From: Alphaproteobacteria bacterium
GTDB taxonomy: Bacteria > Pseudomonadota > Alphaproteobacteria > GCA-2731375
NCBI GenBank assembly: GCA_030746635.1
Contig: JASLMH010000020.1
Span: 1-39,473 of the forward strand
Direction of reading: 5' to 3'
Length of the DNA: 39,473 bases
Position numbers and translations under genes: made by a program. The notes under the pieces were generated by a model that searched no databases, was not told the DNA's origin, and worked only from the letters and a program-made list of their open reading frames with translations. This document shows, piece by piece, positions 14,029 to 22,763 of the stretch. The first letter of the stretch is position 1. The number at the start of each line of letters is the position of its first letter.

Positions 14029-14856
14029 CTAACCCGGCTTGCAGGCCACGAACAGGCCGCCGCCCAAGTCGCCACTGGTGATCCGGGCGACGAAGAACTC
14101 GTAGGCCTCGACATAGCGCCTATGCGCCGCCTCGCCGTGCTGGCGGACGGTGTCGTCCCGCATGCCGCGATACATCTCCAGCCGTTCGATCAGGATCTCG
14201 CGCCAGGCCACGGATAGATCGGACAGTTCGACGTCGTTGAAGCCGGCCTCGGCGATGTAGCGTCGGTAGGCCTCGGGCTCGAGCATCGATCGGGCGGCGA
14301 TGCCCTGGCGCAGGCGGTCGCGGGCGGCGCCATCCAGGCCCGGAAAGACCAGCCAGTCGGTGAAGGCCAGGCGGCCGCCAGGGCGCAGCACCCGGAACAG
14401 CTCGGCGAACAGGGCGGCCTTGTCGGCGATATGCAGGAAAGCCTCCTGGCTGATCGCGGCATCGGCGGAGCCGTCCGCCAGCGGCAGCCTGACGGCGTCG
14501 GCGTTGATCGGCGTGACCCGTTCGGCCAGCCCGACCCGGCGGTTCAGGCGGGCGCCGCCAATGGCCCGGCTGGTGGTCAGATCGACGCCGACGACCCGGG
14601 CGCCGTGCCGGTGGGCCAGGTAACGGGCCGGACCGCACAGGCCGCAGCAGACATCCAGCACCACGGCCCCGGCCGGCAGCTCGATGGCCGCCACCAGACG
14701 GTCGACCGCCGCCAGTCCGCCGTAATGGTCCTGGTCGTGGGGATAGAGATCCTCCGGCGCCAGCGGGCCGGTTGGCCGGCCCTGGCGCGCCAGGGCGGCG
14801 TTGATCTGCGCTTCCGTGATCGGATGCTGGTCGTAGAAATCCTGAACCGTCGTCAT
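14029..14856 (-). CDS. Class I SAM-dependent methyltransferase, dimethylglycine/sterol-methyltransferase-like
   Basis: The 275-residue product starts VQDFYDQHPITEAQINAAL and continues DLYPHDQDHYGGLAAVDRLV. Motif I follows in an unusual form, LDVCCGLCGPARYL (67-80), where family members normally have glycine at the second cysteine position. Next come VVGVDLT, INADAVRLPLADGSAD (motif II), FLHIADKAALFAELFRVL and RPGGRLAFTDW. This layout is that of small-molecule methyltransferases in the UbiE/sarcosine-dimethylglycine group; the substrate is unknown. ATG 14856 fits family N-termini but has a poor ribosome-binding site. A start at 14916, next to a TTTAAT box, is an alternative that adds 20 residues. 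A LexA-type box lies upstream, suggesting DNA-damage control. Confidence 0.75.
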   Translation of the reverse strand: MTTVQDFYDQHPITEAQINAALARQGRPTGPLAPEDLYPHDQDHYGGLAAVDRLVAAIELPAGAVVLDVCCGLCGPARYLAHRHGARVVGVDLTTSRAIGGARLNRRVGLAERVTPINADAVRLPLADGSADAAISQEAFLHIADKAALFAELFRVLRPGGRLAFTDWLVFPGLDGAARDRLRQGIAARSMLEPEAYRRYIAEAGFNDVELSDLSVAWREILIERLEMYRGMRDDTVRQHGEAAHRRYVEAYEFFVARITSGDLGGGLFVACKPG

Positions 14857-14931
14857 GCGCCATTGAAGCATGCCGTCGCGCGCCGCGAAAGCGACCGCCC
14901 GGTCGCCCGCCGTCATGTTCAATTAAAGAGA

Positions 14932-14946
14932 GAACATAAAAAGAAC
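14932..14946 (-). promoter_or_regulatory. SOS (LexA) box, alphaproteobacterial type
   Basis: Read on the minus strand, GTTC-TTTTTAT-GTTC is a perfect GTTC-N7-GTTC, the direct-repeat LexA site of alphaproteobacteria, with the T-rich centre typical of functional boxes. It lies 16 nt before the upstream candidate start (14916) and 76 nt before the chosen start (14856) of the methyltransferase, and overlaps a possible -35 TTGTTC with TTTAAT (14927-14922) as -10. It is about 260 bp from the divergent mraZ start. Confidence 0.6.
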
Positions 14947-15087
14947 AAACTTTCGCCGCATTGTTTGACTAGGCTTTCGCCGGTGAGGTCGGAATTGTTC
15001 TTCGCATGCCCCCATCTGGAAGCTCGATAACACTGGTTTGGATTTGATGATGACTTTGAATGCTAGGTTTTTTTCTATCCTTGTCCA

Positions 15088-15128
15088 TTGACGCCCATAA
15101 TATACCATGGTATCCCATGCGATCCCAT
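15088..15128 (+). promoter_or_regulatory. mraZ promoter region with four MraZ-box repeats
   Basis: CCCAT, ACCAT, CCCAT and CCCAT begin at 15094, 15104, 15114 and 15124, an exact 10-nt period with 5-nt spacers. On the minus strand each reads ATGGG or ATGGT, matching the TGGGN-N5 repeats bound by MraZ rings. A candidate promoter TTGACG (15088-15093), 17 nt, TATCCC (15111-15116) overlaps the repeats, as expected for autorepression of the dcw operon by MraZ. The -10 is weak. The rest of the 280-bp gap upstream (14947-15087) is AT-richer than its surroundings and holds no gene I can support. Confidence 0.72.
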
Positions 15129-15205
15129 AGAGGGCATTGCGGCGCGGATTGTCCGTTGCCGAGATGTTCGGCGGTGGTCGCGATGCCAGGAAACGGGGGG
15201 TGGAC

Positions 15206-15673
15206 GTGGCGCTGTTTCTGTCGCGGTTCGACAACAAGGTGGACCGGAAGGGCCGGGTCTCCGTGCCCGCGCCGTACCGCACCGCCCTGGCCGGTCAGGC
15301 CTTCGCCGGCATCGTCGCCTATCCCTCGCTGGTCTCCCAGGCGATCGACGCCTGCGACATGGCGCGCATCGAGGAACTGGCCAACGGCATCGACTCCTTC
15401 AATCCGTTTTCCGAGGAATACAGCGCCTTTGCCACCGCCATCCTGTCGCGCTCGCATCAGCTCCAATTCGACGGCGAGGGTCGCGTGGTCCTGCCCGAAC
15501 CATTGATCAGGCACGCCGGCATCACCGAGGTGGCCACCTTCGCCGGCCAGGGCGCCACCTTCCAGATCTGGTCGCCCGAGCGCTACGAGGTCTACGAACC
15601 GGAAGCCACCGAGCAGGCAAAGGAACAGGCGGCCAAGTTCGCGCTGAGCCGCCACAAGGGAGCGGACGAATGA
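15206..15673 (+). CDS. mraZ: Transcriptional regulator MraZ
   Basis: The 155-residue protein has two SpoVT/AbrB-like MraZ repeats: [20 protein letters not shown] near the start and [20 protein letters not shown] in the middle. MraZ forms rings that bind repeated boxes before its own gene and represses the division/wall cluster. The GTG at 15206 (MALFLSRF...) matches the usual N-terminus and follows a G-rich AAACGGGGGG site. ATG 15164 and GTG 15200 are in-frame alternatives; the former has no ribosome-binding site. It overlaps rsmH by 4 nt. Confidence 0.92.
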   Translation: MALFLSRFDNKVDRKGRVSVPAPYRTALAGQAFAGIVAYPSLVSQAIDACDMARIEELANGIDSFNPFSEEYSAFATAILSRSHQLQFDGEGRVVLPEPLIRHAGITEVATFAGQGATFQIWSPERYEVYEPEATEQAKEQAAKFALSRHKGADE

Positions 15674-16626
15674 ACCGCCCGGCGCACCTGCCGGTGATGC
15701 TGGACGAGGTGCGCGCGGCCCTGTCGCCGGTGGATGGCGGTACTTATGTCGACGGCACCTACGGCAACGGCGGTTACAGCCGGGCCATCCTGGATGCCGC
15801 CGACTGCCGGGTGATCGCCATCGACCGCGATCCCGACGCCGTGGCCGCCGGGCAGGAGATCGTCGATCGCTATGCCGGCCGGCTGACCCTGGTGCTCGGC
15901 CGGTTCTCCGCCTTGGACGACCTGGCCGCCGACGGTGGCGCCGAACTGGTGCAGGGCGTGGCCCTGGATCTGGGCGTATCCAGCATGCAACTCGACCAGG
16001 CCGAACGCGGCTTTTCCTTCGCCGCCGACGGCCCGCTGGACATGCGCATGTCGCGGGCGGGGGAAAGCGCCGCCGACGTCGTCAACAGCCGTTCCCGCGA
16101 CGAGTTGGCCGACCTGATCTACCAATTCGGCGAGGAGCGCCGCTCCCGCGCCGTGGCCCGGGCCATCGTCGAGGCCCGCGCGGCGGCGCCGATCAGCCGC
16201 ACCGGACAACTGGCCGAGATCGTCGCCCGCGCCGTCGGCCGGGCCGGCCGCATTCACCCGGCCACCCGAACCTTTCAGGCCCTGCGCATCTACGTCAATC
16301 GCGAGATCGAGGAGTTGCGCCTGGCGCTGGGCGCGGCCGAACGGCTGCTGGCGCCGCGCGGCCATCTGGCGGTGGTCTCGTTCCACTCGCTCGAGGATCG
16401 CGAGGTCAAGCGGTTCCTGACCGAACGTTCCGGTGGTGCCGCCCGGGGCTCCCGTCATCGGCCGCCGGAACAGGACGGCGGGCCGATCACCTTTGAATTG
16501 CCGCGCCGGGGCGTGAACAAGCCGTCGGCGGCCGAGATCGCCGCCAATCCGCGGGCTCGTTCGGCCCGGTTGCGGTCGGCCAGGCGCACCGAAGCGCCGG
16601 CCCCGGCCAGGGAGGTGGCGGCATGA
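15670..16626 (+). CDS. rsmH: 16S rRNA m4C1402 N4-methyltransferase RsmH (MraW)
   Basis: The 318-residue protein methylates N4 of C1402 in 16S rRNA. Signatures are [25 protein letters not shown] (26-41, SAM-binding), [36 protein letters not shown] and the late [15 protein letters not shown]. The C-terminus is basic. It overlaps mraZ by ATGA and ftsL by 4 nt, with AAGGGAGCGG as ribosome-binding site. Length is normal. Confidence 0.95.
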   Translation: MNRPAHLPVMLDEVRAALSPVDGGTYVDGTYGNGGYSRAILDAADCRVIAIDRDPDAVAAGQEIVDRYAGRLTLVLGRFSALDDLAADGGAELVQGVALDLGVSSMQLDQAERGFSFAADGPLDMRMSRAGESAADVVNSRSRDELADLIYQFGEERRSRAVARAIVEARAAAPISRTGQLAEIVARAVGRAGRIHPATRTFQALRIYVNREIEELRLALGAAERLLAPRGHLAVVSFHSLEDREVKRFLTERSGGAARGSRHRPPEQDGGPITFELPRRGVNKPSAAEIAANPRARSARLRSARRTEAPAPAREVAA

Positions 16627-17030
16627 GGCAGCGCATCACAATCGTTGCCATGCTGTTGGCGGTTGCCGTCTCGTTCGGGTTGTATCGCCTGGAACTGCAC
16701 GTGCAGGACATGGAACGCCGCCTGGCGCAGGCCGACGAACGGCTGCGCGAGGACCAGCGGACGATCCGCATCCTGAAGGCGGAATGGAGCTACCTGAACC
16801 AGCCGGCCCGCCTGCAAAACCTGGCCGAGCGTCATCTGCTGCTGGCGCCGCTGTCGCCGCAACAGATCAACACCCTGTCCGCCCTGCCCCTGCGGCCGGT
16901 GGATCAGGGCAACGGTGAATTCGGCGACGCCGACCACGGCTTCGAGAGCCTGCCGCTGCCCGGCGTCAAGCCGGTCAGGCAACGGCCTTCGGGCGGCATC
17001 ATCGTCGCCAGCACGGGTGCCTTGCGATGA
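16623..17030 (+). CDS. ftsL: Cell division protein FtsL
   Basis: This 135-residue bitopic divisome protein partners FtsB/FtsQ in other bacteria and activates FtsWI. It has a short cytoplasmic MRQR, one membrane segment (about 5-20) and a periplasmic heptad-rich coiled coil (about 24-57, [18 protein letters not shown]). The FtsL-type [18 protein letters not shown] follows. The C-terminal 50 residues are unstructured-looking and proline/glycine-rich. Position between rsmH and ftsI supports the call, and both neighbours overlap it by 4 nt. Confidence 0.92.
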   Translation: MRQRITIVAMLLAVAVSFGLYRLELHVQDMERRLAQADERLREDQRTIRILKAEWSYLNQPARLQNLAERHLLLAPLSPQQINTLSALPLRPVDQGNGEFGDADHGFESLPLPGVKPVRQRPSGGIIVASTGALR

Positions 17031-18790
17031 CCGGGCGGCCGACCAAGCGGCCGGTCCGCCCCGCCGCCGGCCAACGCGCCGTGCCGGTGCCCGGCAAGAC
17101 CATGATCCGGCTGGAAGGCACGGCGGCGCGGACCATGCGCCTGGGCCATGGCCGGCTGCTGGCGGTGGCGTTGATGTTCGGCATCGGTTTCTGCGTCCTG
17201 GCCGGCCGGCTGGTCGAGTTGACCGTGGTGCGTGGCGGCGATGGGGCGGTGGCCAACCTGGTGCCGGGCACCATCGCGGCCCGGCCCGAGCGGGCCGATA
17301 TCGTCGATCGGCACGGCCTGCTGTTGGCCACCAATCTGTCCACGGCATCACTTTACGCCGATGCCCGCGAGGTGTTGGACGCCAACCGGGCGGCTCGGCG
17401 ACTGGCCAAGGTGCTGCCGGAATTGAGCCTGGCGGCAACGGCCGAGAAACTGCGCTCGGACAAGGCCTTCGTCTGGCTGAAACGGAACCTGACGCCGGCG
17501 CTGCAGGATCGGATCCACCGCCTGGGCATCCCCGGCCTGTATTTCCGCGAGGAACAGCGGCGGCTCTATCCGCATGGCGCGCTGGCCGCCCACGTGCTGG
17601 GCTTCACCGACGTCGACGGCAACGGCATCGCCGGCGTCGAGAAGTTCTTCGACGAGGAGCTGTTGCGCCGCGGCCATGCCGGCGCGCCGCTGCAATTGTC
17701 CCTGGATATCCGCGTACAGCATGCCCTGCGCGACGAGCTGGGGGCCGCGATGGCGAAATTCAGCGCCGTCGGCGCCGCCGGCCTGGTGATGAATGCCAAT
17801 ACGGGCGAGGTGTTGGGACTTGCCTCCCTCCCGGATTTCGATCCGAACCATCCCGGCGCCTCGCCCGTAACCAGCCGCTTCAACCGGACCTCCCTGGGGG
17901 TCTACGAGTTGGGTTCGGTGTTCAAGGTATTCACCCTGGCGATGGCGCTGGACAGCGGCACCACCAACCTGTCGGGCAGCTATGACGCCAGCAAGCCGAT
18001 CCGGGTCTCGCGCTTCACCATTCGCGACGACCACCCCAAGAAGCGTCGGCTGTCGGTGCCCGAGATCCTGATCTATTCCTCCAATATCGGCGCCGCCAAG
18101 ATGGCCTTGGACGTCGGCGGCAAGACCCAGCGCGCCTATCTGGGCCGCTTCGGCATGTTGCGCCGGCCGGCCCTGGAACTGCCCGAGGTGGGGGCGCCGC
18201 TCAGCCCCTCGCCCTGGCGCGACATCAACACCATGACGGTGGCCTTCGGCCACGGCCTGGCGGTCAGTCCGGTGCAGCTGACCAGCGGTTTCGCCGCCGC
18301 CGTCAACGGCGGCCTGCTGCTGCCGGCGACCCTGATCAGGCACCAGCCCGGCCAGCGCGGTCTCGGCGTGCGGGTGATCGGCGAAAGGACCTCCGGCCAG
18401 TTGCGCCGGCTGTTGCGGGCGGTGGTCGAAAAAGGCACCGGCGGCAAGGCCGAGGCACCCGGCTACCTGGTCGGCGGCAAGACCGGCACGGCGGAAAAAG
18501 CCGGCGTTCGGGGCTACCGCCGGCGGGCGCTGATCTCGTCCTTCGTCGCCGCCTTTCCGATCAACGCCCCGGCCTACGTGGTCTATGTGATGATCGACGA
18601 ACCCAAGGGCATCAAGGAGACCTATGGCTTCGCCGCGGCCGGCTGGAACGCGGCGCCGGCGGCCGGGCAGGTGATCCAACGCATCGCGCCGATCCTGGGT
18701 GTTCGGCCGGTGCACCTGGGCGGCCCGGCGAAGCGGCAGGCGATGGCGGTTCCCGGACAGGGCGGGGAACGGAAAGTTGCGGCTAACTGA
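17027..18790 (+). CDS. ftsI: Septal peptidoglycan transpeptidase FtsI (PBP3, class B)
   Basis: The 587-residue D,D-transpeptidase cross-links septal wall. A basic cytoplasmic N-terminus (about 1-45) precedes one membrane segment (about 46-66). A pedestal domain includes RADIVDRHGLLLATNL and GLYFREEQRRLYPHG. The transpeptidase domain has S297-VFK (SxxK active serine), S351-S-N353 (SxN) and K485-TG (KTGTAEK). It overlaps ftsL by 4 nt at its start and murE by 14 nt at its end. All catalytic residues are intact. Confidence 0.96.
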   Translation: MTGRPTKRPVRPAAGQRAVPVPGKTMIRLEGTAARTMRLGHGRLLAVALMFGIGFCVLAGRLVELTVVRGGDGAVANLVPGTIAARPERADIVDRHGLLLATNLSTASLYADAREVLDANRAARRLAKVLPELSLAATAEKLRSDKAFVWLKRNLTPALQDRIHRLGIPGLYFREEQRRLYPHGALAAHVLGFTDVDGNGIAGVEKFFDEELLRRGHAGAPLQLSLDIRVQHALRDELGAAMAKFSAVGAAGLVMNANTGEVLGLASLPDFDPNHPGASPVTSRFNRTSLGVYELGSVFKVFTLAMALDSGTTNLSGSYDASKPIRVSRFTIRDDHPKKRRLSVPEILIYSSNIGAAKMALDVGGKTQRAYLGRFGMLRRPALELPEVGAPLSPSPWRDINTMTVAFGHGLAVSPVQLTSGFAAAVNGGLLLPATLIRHQPGQRGLGVRVIGERTSGQLRRLLRAVVEKGTGGKAEAPGYLVGGKTGTAEKAGVRGYRRRALISSFVAAFPINAPAYVVYVMIDEPKGIKETYGFAAAGWNAAPAAGQVIQRIAPILGVRPVHLGGPAKRQAMAVPGQGGERKVAAN

Positions 18791-20240
18791 ACTGGCGGGG
18801 AGTGGCGTGCGACAGGGCTCGGAGCGGGAGATTGCGGGATTGACGGCCGATAGCCGCGAGGTTCGGCCGGGCTTCCTGTTCGCCGCCCTGCCGGGCAGCC
18901 AAACCGACGGCGCGCGGTTCATCCGGGATGCGGTCGATCGCGGCGCCGTCGCCGTCTTGGCGCCGCCCGGCGTGGCTGGGCAAGTCCCCGACCTGGGCGG
19001 CCTGCCCATCATCGAGGACGAGCAGCCGCGCCGACGACTCTCCCTGATGGCGGCGCGGTTCTACGTTCGCCAGCCCGAAACCATCGTCGCCGTCACCGGC
19101 ACCGCCGGCAAAAGCTCGGTGGTGGATTTCGTGCGGCAGATCTGGACCGCCCTGGGGCGTTCGGCCGGCAGCCTGGGCACCCTGGGCGTGCAGTCCGCGG
19201 CCATCCAACGCAAGCTGATCCATACCACCCCCGATCCGGTGGCCCTGCACCGGGCGTTGCGCGAACTGGCGGACGACGGCGTCGATCATCTGGCCCTGGA
19301 GGCCTCCAGCCACGGCCTGGACCAGCAGCGTCTGGATGGGGTGCGGATCGGCGCCGCCGCCTTCACCAACCTGTCCCGCGACCATCTCGACTATCACGCC
19401 GACGCCGAGGACTACCTGCGCGCCAAACTGCGCCTGTTCGACACCGTGCTGGCGCCGGGCGGCACGGCGGTGCTGCCCAGCCAATCGTCCCATCGCGAGC
19501 AATTGGTGGCGCTGTGCCGGGCCCGTGGCCATCGCCTGCTCAGCTATGGCCAGGACGCCGCCGAGGTCCGGCAGCTGAAGCGGCGGCCGCTGACCGACGG
19601 TCAATTGCTCACGGTTGGGGTGGGCGAGACGCAAGCCGACCTGCGGTTGCCCTTGATCGGCGATTTCCAGGCCCTCAACGTGCTGTGTGCCATCGCCCTG
19701 GTGCTGGCCGGCGGCGAAGCGGCGGCGGCGGTGCTGGCTGCCGCCGGCGGGCTGCGCGGGGTGCGCGGGCGCCTGGAATTGGCCGCCAGCCATCCCGGCG
19801 GCGGCCGCATCTACGTCGACTATTCCCACAAGCCCGAGGCCCTGCGGAATGCCCTGGCGGCCCTGCGGCCGCATACGGCGGGCCGCTTGGTGGTGGTGTT
19901 CGGCTGCGGCGGCGACCGCGATCGCGGCAAGCGGCCGGAAATGGGCCGGATCGCCGCCGAGCTGGCCGACCGGGTCATCGTCACCGACGACAACCCGCGC
20001 ACCGAGGACGCCGCCGCCATTCGCGCCGAGGTGCTGGCCGGCTGTCCCGAGGCCGAGGAAATCGGCGACCGCGCGGCGGCGATCCAGGCCGGCATCGGCG
20101 GGTTGGCGGCCGACGATATCCTGCTGCTGGCCGGCAAGGGGCACGAACAGGGCCAGGACGTGGCCGGCGTGGTGCGGCCCTTCGACGATGCCGAGGTGGC
20201 GCGCCAGGCCGTGGCGGACATTTCGGGCGGTGCGTCATGA
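18777..20240 (+). CDS. murE: UDP-MurNAc-L-Ala-D-Glu:meso-diaminopimelate ligase MurE
   Basis: The 487-residue Mur ligase adds meso-DAP to UDP-MurNAc-dipeptide. The N-terminal domain has GLTADSREVRPGFLFAALPG. The ATP loop is GTAGKSS (108-114), a variant of the common GTNGKT/GTDGKT. LEASSHGLDQQRL and NLSRDHLDYHADAEDY follow. The DNPR motif (405-408) marks specificity for meso-DAP rather than lysine. The start is TTG 18777, preceded by GGGGAACGGAAAG, since no ATG gives a suitable N-terminus. It overlaps ftsI by 14 nt and murF by 4 nt. Confidence 0.95.
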   Translation: MRLTELAGSGVRQGSEREIAGLTADSREVRPGFLFAALPGSQTDGARFIRDAVDRGAVAVLAPPGVAGQVPDLGGLPIIEDEQPRRRLSLMAARFYVRQPETIVAVTGTAGKSSVVDFVRQIWTALGRSAGSLGTLGVQSAAIQRKLIHTTPDPVALHRALRELADDGVDHLALEASSHGLDQQRLDGVRIGAAAFTNLSRDHLDYHADAEDYLRAKLRLFDTVLAPGGTAVLPSQSSHREQLVALCRARGHRLLSYGQDAAEVRQLKRRPLTDGQLLTVGVGETQADLRLPLIGDFQALNVLCAIALVLAGGEAAAAVLAAAGGLRGVRGRLELAASHPGGGRIYVDYSHKPEALRNALAALRPHTAGRLVVVFGCGGDRDRGKRPEMGRIAAELADRVIVTDDNPRTEDAAAIRAEVLAGCPEAEEIGDRAAAIQAGIGGLAADDILLLAGKGHEQGQDVAGVVRPFDDAEVARQAVADISGGAS

Positions 20241-21661
20241 GCGATCGCGCCCTTTGGCCGGCCGAGGTCGCCGCCGCCGCCACCAACGGTCGCACCGGTG
20301 CCGATTGGCGGGCCAGTGGCGTTTCGATCGACAGCCGCAGCGTCGGTCCGGGCGATCTGTTCGTCGCCATCGAGGGGCCCAATTTCGACGGCCATGTCTT
20401 CGTCGCCGAGGCCCTGGCCAAGGGTGCCGCCGCCGCCATGGTGGCGCGGCGGCCGGACGGCCTGGAACCGGGCGCGCCGTTGCTGGAAGTGGCGGATACC
20501 CTGGCCGGCCTGGAGGCCCTGGGCCGGGCGGCGCGGCAGCGCTGCGATGCGCGGATCGTCGCGGTTACCGGCAGCGTCGGCAAGACCGGCACCAAGGAGG
20601 CGCTGCGCATGGCCCTGGCCCGCGATGGCGCCACCCATGCCAGCGAAGGCAACCTCAACAACCATTGGGGCGCGCCCTTGAGCCTGGCCCGAATGCCGGC
20701 CGACAGCCGCTACGGCGTGTTCGAACTGGGCATGAGCGATGCCGGCGAGATCGAACCGTTGAGCCGCATGGTGCGGCCGCACGTCGCCATCATCACCAAC
20801 GTCGAGCCGGTGCATCTGGAATTCTTCGCCTCGGTGGCCGCGATCGCCGATGCCAAGGCCGAGATCTTCCTTGGCCTGGAACCGGGCGGCATCGCCATCC
20901 TCAACCACGACAACCAGCATTACACCCGTCTGCGCCAAATGGCCGAGGCGGTCGGCGCCGCCCGCATCATTTCCTTCGGCAGCCACGAAGCGGCCGCGGC
21001 CCGTTTGATCGGGTTGGCGGAGCATCCGACCTGCAACTGCATTTCCGCCGATATCGACGGTCAGGCGGTGACCTACAAGGTTGGCGCGCCGGGCCGCCAT
21101 TGGGCGATCAACAGCCTGGCCGTGCTGGCCGCGGTGCGGGCGGTGGGGGGCGATCTGGGCCTGGCCGCCCTGGCCATGGCGGAGATCGCGCCGGCCAAGG
21201 GACGAGGCCGGCGCCATCTGGTCGAACTGCCCGACGGCATCCTGCAATTGATCGATGAATCCTACAACGCCAGCCCGATCGCCACCCGGGCGGCGATCGA
21301 GATGTTGGGTGCCAGCCAGCCCGGCCCGGGCGGCCGCCGCATCGCCGTGCTGGGCGACATGCTGGAACTGGGCGATGCCGCGCCCGATCTGCACGCCGGC
21401 CTGGCCGAGCATTTGCAGGCGGCGCGGGTCGATCAGGTTTTCGTCTGCGGCGCCAATATGAAACACCTGCGGGCGGCGCTGCCCAGGCACATGCGGGCGG
21501 CCCGCGAGGAGGGCGCGGAAGAGCTGTTGCCACGTGTCCTGGCGGCGGTGCGGCCGGGCGACGTGGTGCTGGTCAAGGGTTCGCTGGGCATGGCCATGGC
21601 GCCAATCGTCGAGGCCCTGCGGCACCTAGGCGGCAATGCCGCCGCGGCGGCCAACGGTTAG
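20237..21661 (+). CDS. murF: UDP-MurNAc-tripeptide:D-Ala-D-Ala ligase MurF
   Basis: The 474-residue ligase adds the D-Ala-D-Ala dipeptide made by Ddl, completing the pentapeptide. Motifs are [19 protein letters not shown], the ATP loop [11 protein letters not shown] (111-121), [43 protein letters not shown] and [10 protein letters not shown], all canonical. It overlaps murE by ATGA and ends 10 nt before mraY. Confidence 0.96.
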   Translation: MSDRALWPAEVAAAATNGRTGADWRASGVSIDSRSVGPGDLFVAIEGPNFDGHVFVAEALAKGAAAAMVARRPDGLEPGAPLLEVADTLAGLEALGRAARQRCDARIVAVTGSVGKTGTKEALRMALARDGATHASEGNLNNHWGAPLSLARMPADSRYGVFELGMSDAGEIEPLSRMVRPHVAIITNVEPVHLEFFASVAAIADAKAEIFLGLEPGGIAILNHDNQHYTRLRQMAEAVGAARIISFGSHEAAAARLIGLAEHPTCNCISADIDGQAVTYKVGAPGRHWAINSLAVLAAVRAVGGDLGLAALAMAEIAPAKGRGRRHLVELPDGILQLIDESYNASPIATRAAIEMLGASQPGPGGRRIAVLGDMLELGDAAPDLHAGLAEHLQAARVDQVFVCGANMKHLRAALPRHMRAAREEGAEELLPRVLAAVRPGDVVLVKGSLGMAMAPIVEALRHLGGNAAAAANG

Positions 21662-21671
21662 GGGGCGGGCG

Positions 21672-22760
21672 ATGCTGTTCAACCTGCTCACCCCCCTGGC
21701 GGACGATTTCCTAGTCTTCAACCTGTTCCGCTACCTGACGTTCCGCACCGGCGCGGCGATAATGACCGCCTTGTTCATCAGCTTCATCTTCGGGCCGGTG
21801 GTGATCCGCTGGCTGCGCAGCAAGCAGGGCAAGGGGCAGCCGATCCGTGATGACGGTCCCGAGCGCCACATCGTCGCCAAGCAGGGCACTCCGACCATGG
21901 GCGGCTTCCTGATCCTGCTGGCGCTGTCGGTGTCGACCCTGTTGTGGGCCGATTTGAGCAACCGCTTCGTCTGGGCGGTGTTGCTGGTGACCGCCGGCTT
22001 CGGCCTGATCGGCTTCGCCGACGACTATCTGAAGGTGACCCGGGCCAACGTCCAGGGCGTGCCGGGGAAGCTCAAGCTGCTGTTGGAGGCGGTCGTCGCG
22101 GTGTTGGCGGCGATCTGGATCGTCTCGGTGCTGCCGACCGGCCTGGCGAACCACCTGGCCCTGCCGTTCTTCAAGGATCTGTTGCTCGATCTGGGCCTTT
22201 TGTTCCTGCCGCTGGCCGTCTTGGTGATGGTCGGCTCGTCCAACGCCGTCAACCTGACCGACGGCCTTGACGGCCTGGCGATCGGGCCGCTGATCATCGC
22301 CGCCTCGGCCTTTGCCTTGATCGCCTACCTGGCCGGCAACGTGGTGTTCTCCAACTACCTGCAAGTGCACAACGTGCCGGGTGCCGGCGAATTGGCGGTC
22401 TATTGCGGCGCCCTGGTCGGTGCCGGTCTGGGCTTCCTGTGGTTCAACGCGCCGCCGGCAATGGTGTTCATGGGCGATACCGGCAGCCTGTCGCTGGGCG
22501 GCGGCCTGGGCGCGGTGGCGGTGGTCACCAAGCATGAACTGGTGCTGGCCATCATCGGCGGCCTGTTCGTTTTGGAAACCGTCTCGGTGATCGTCCAGGT
22601 GGCCTCGTTCAAGCTGACCGGCCGCCGGGTCTTCCGTATGGCGCCCTTGCACCACCACTTCGAACAGAAGGGCTGGGCGGAACCGACCATCGTCATCCGT
22701 TTCTGGATCATCGCGGTGATCCTGGCCCTGTTCGGCCTGGCCACCCTGAAGCTGAGGTAG
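21672..22760 (+). CDS. mraY: Phospho-MurNAc-pentapeptide translocase MraY
   Basis: This 362-residue polytopic enzyme transfers phospho-MurNAc-pentapeptide to undecaprenyl phosphate, making lipid I. About ten membrane segments are visible. Conserved cytoplasmic motifs are KQGTPTMGG (70-78), GFADDYLKV (114-122, catalytic D117-D118), [25 protein letters not shown] and the late [13 protein letters not shown] histidine loop. The ATG at 21672 follows a G-rich site; an earlier in-frame start lies inside murF. Confidence 0.96.
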   Translation: MLFNLLTPLADDFLVFNLFRYLTFRTGAAIMTALFISFIFGPVVIRWLRSKQGKGQPIRDDGPERHIVAKQGTPTMGGFLILLALSVSTLLWADLSNRFVWAVLLVTAGFGLIGFADDYLKVTRANVQGVPGKLKLLLEAVVAVLAAIWIVSVLPTGLANHLALPFFKDLLLDLGLLFLPLAVLVMVGSSNAVNLTDGLDGLAIGPLIIAASAFALIAYLAGNVVFSNYLQVHNVPGAGELAVYCGALVGAGLGFLWFNAPPAMVFMGDTGSLSLGGGLGAVAVVTKHELVLAIIGGLFVLETVSVIVQVASFKLTGRRVFRMAPLHHHFEQKGWAEPTIVIRFWIIAVILALFGLATLKLR

Positions 22761-22763
22761 GCG

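Noticed and set aside
15137-15205. A longer MraZ beginning at TTG 15137 or ATG 15164.
   Set aside because: The extension does not resemble MraZ N-termini and lacks a ribosome-binding site. The family normally starts at MALFLS-type sequence, matched by GTG 15206.
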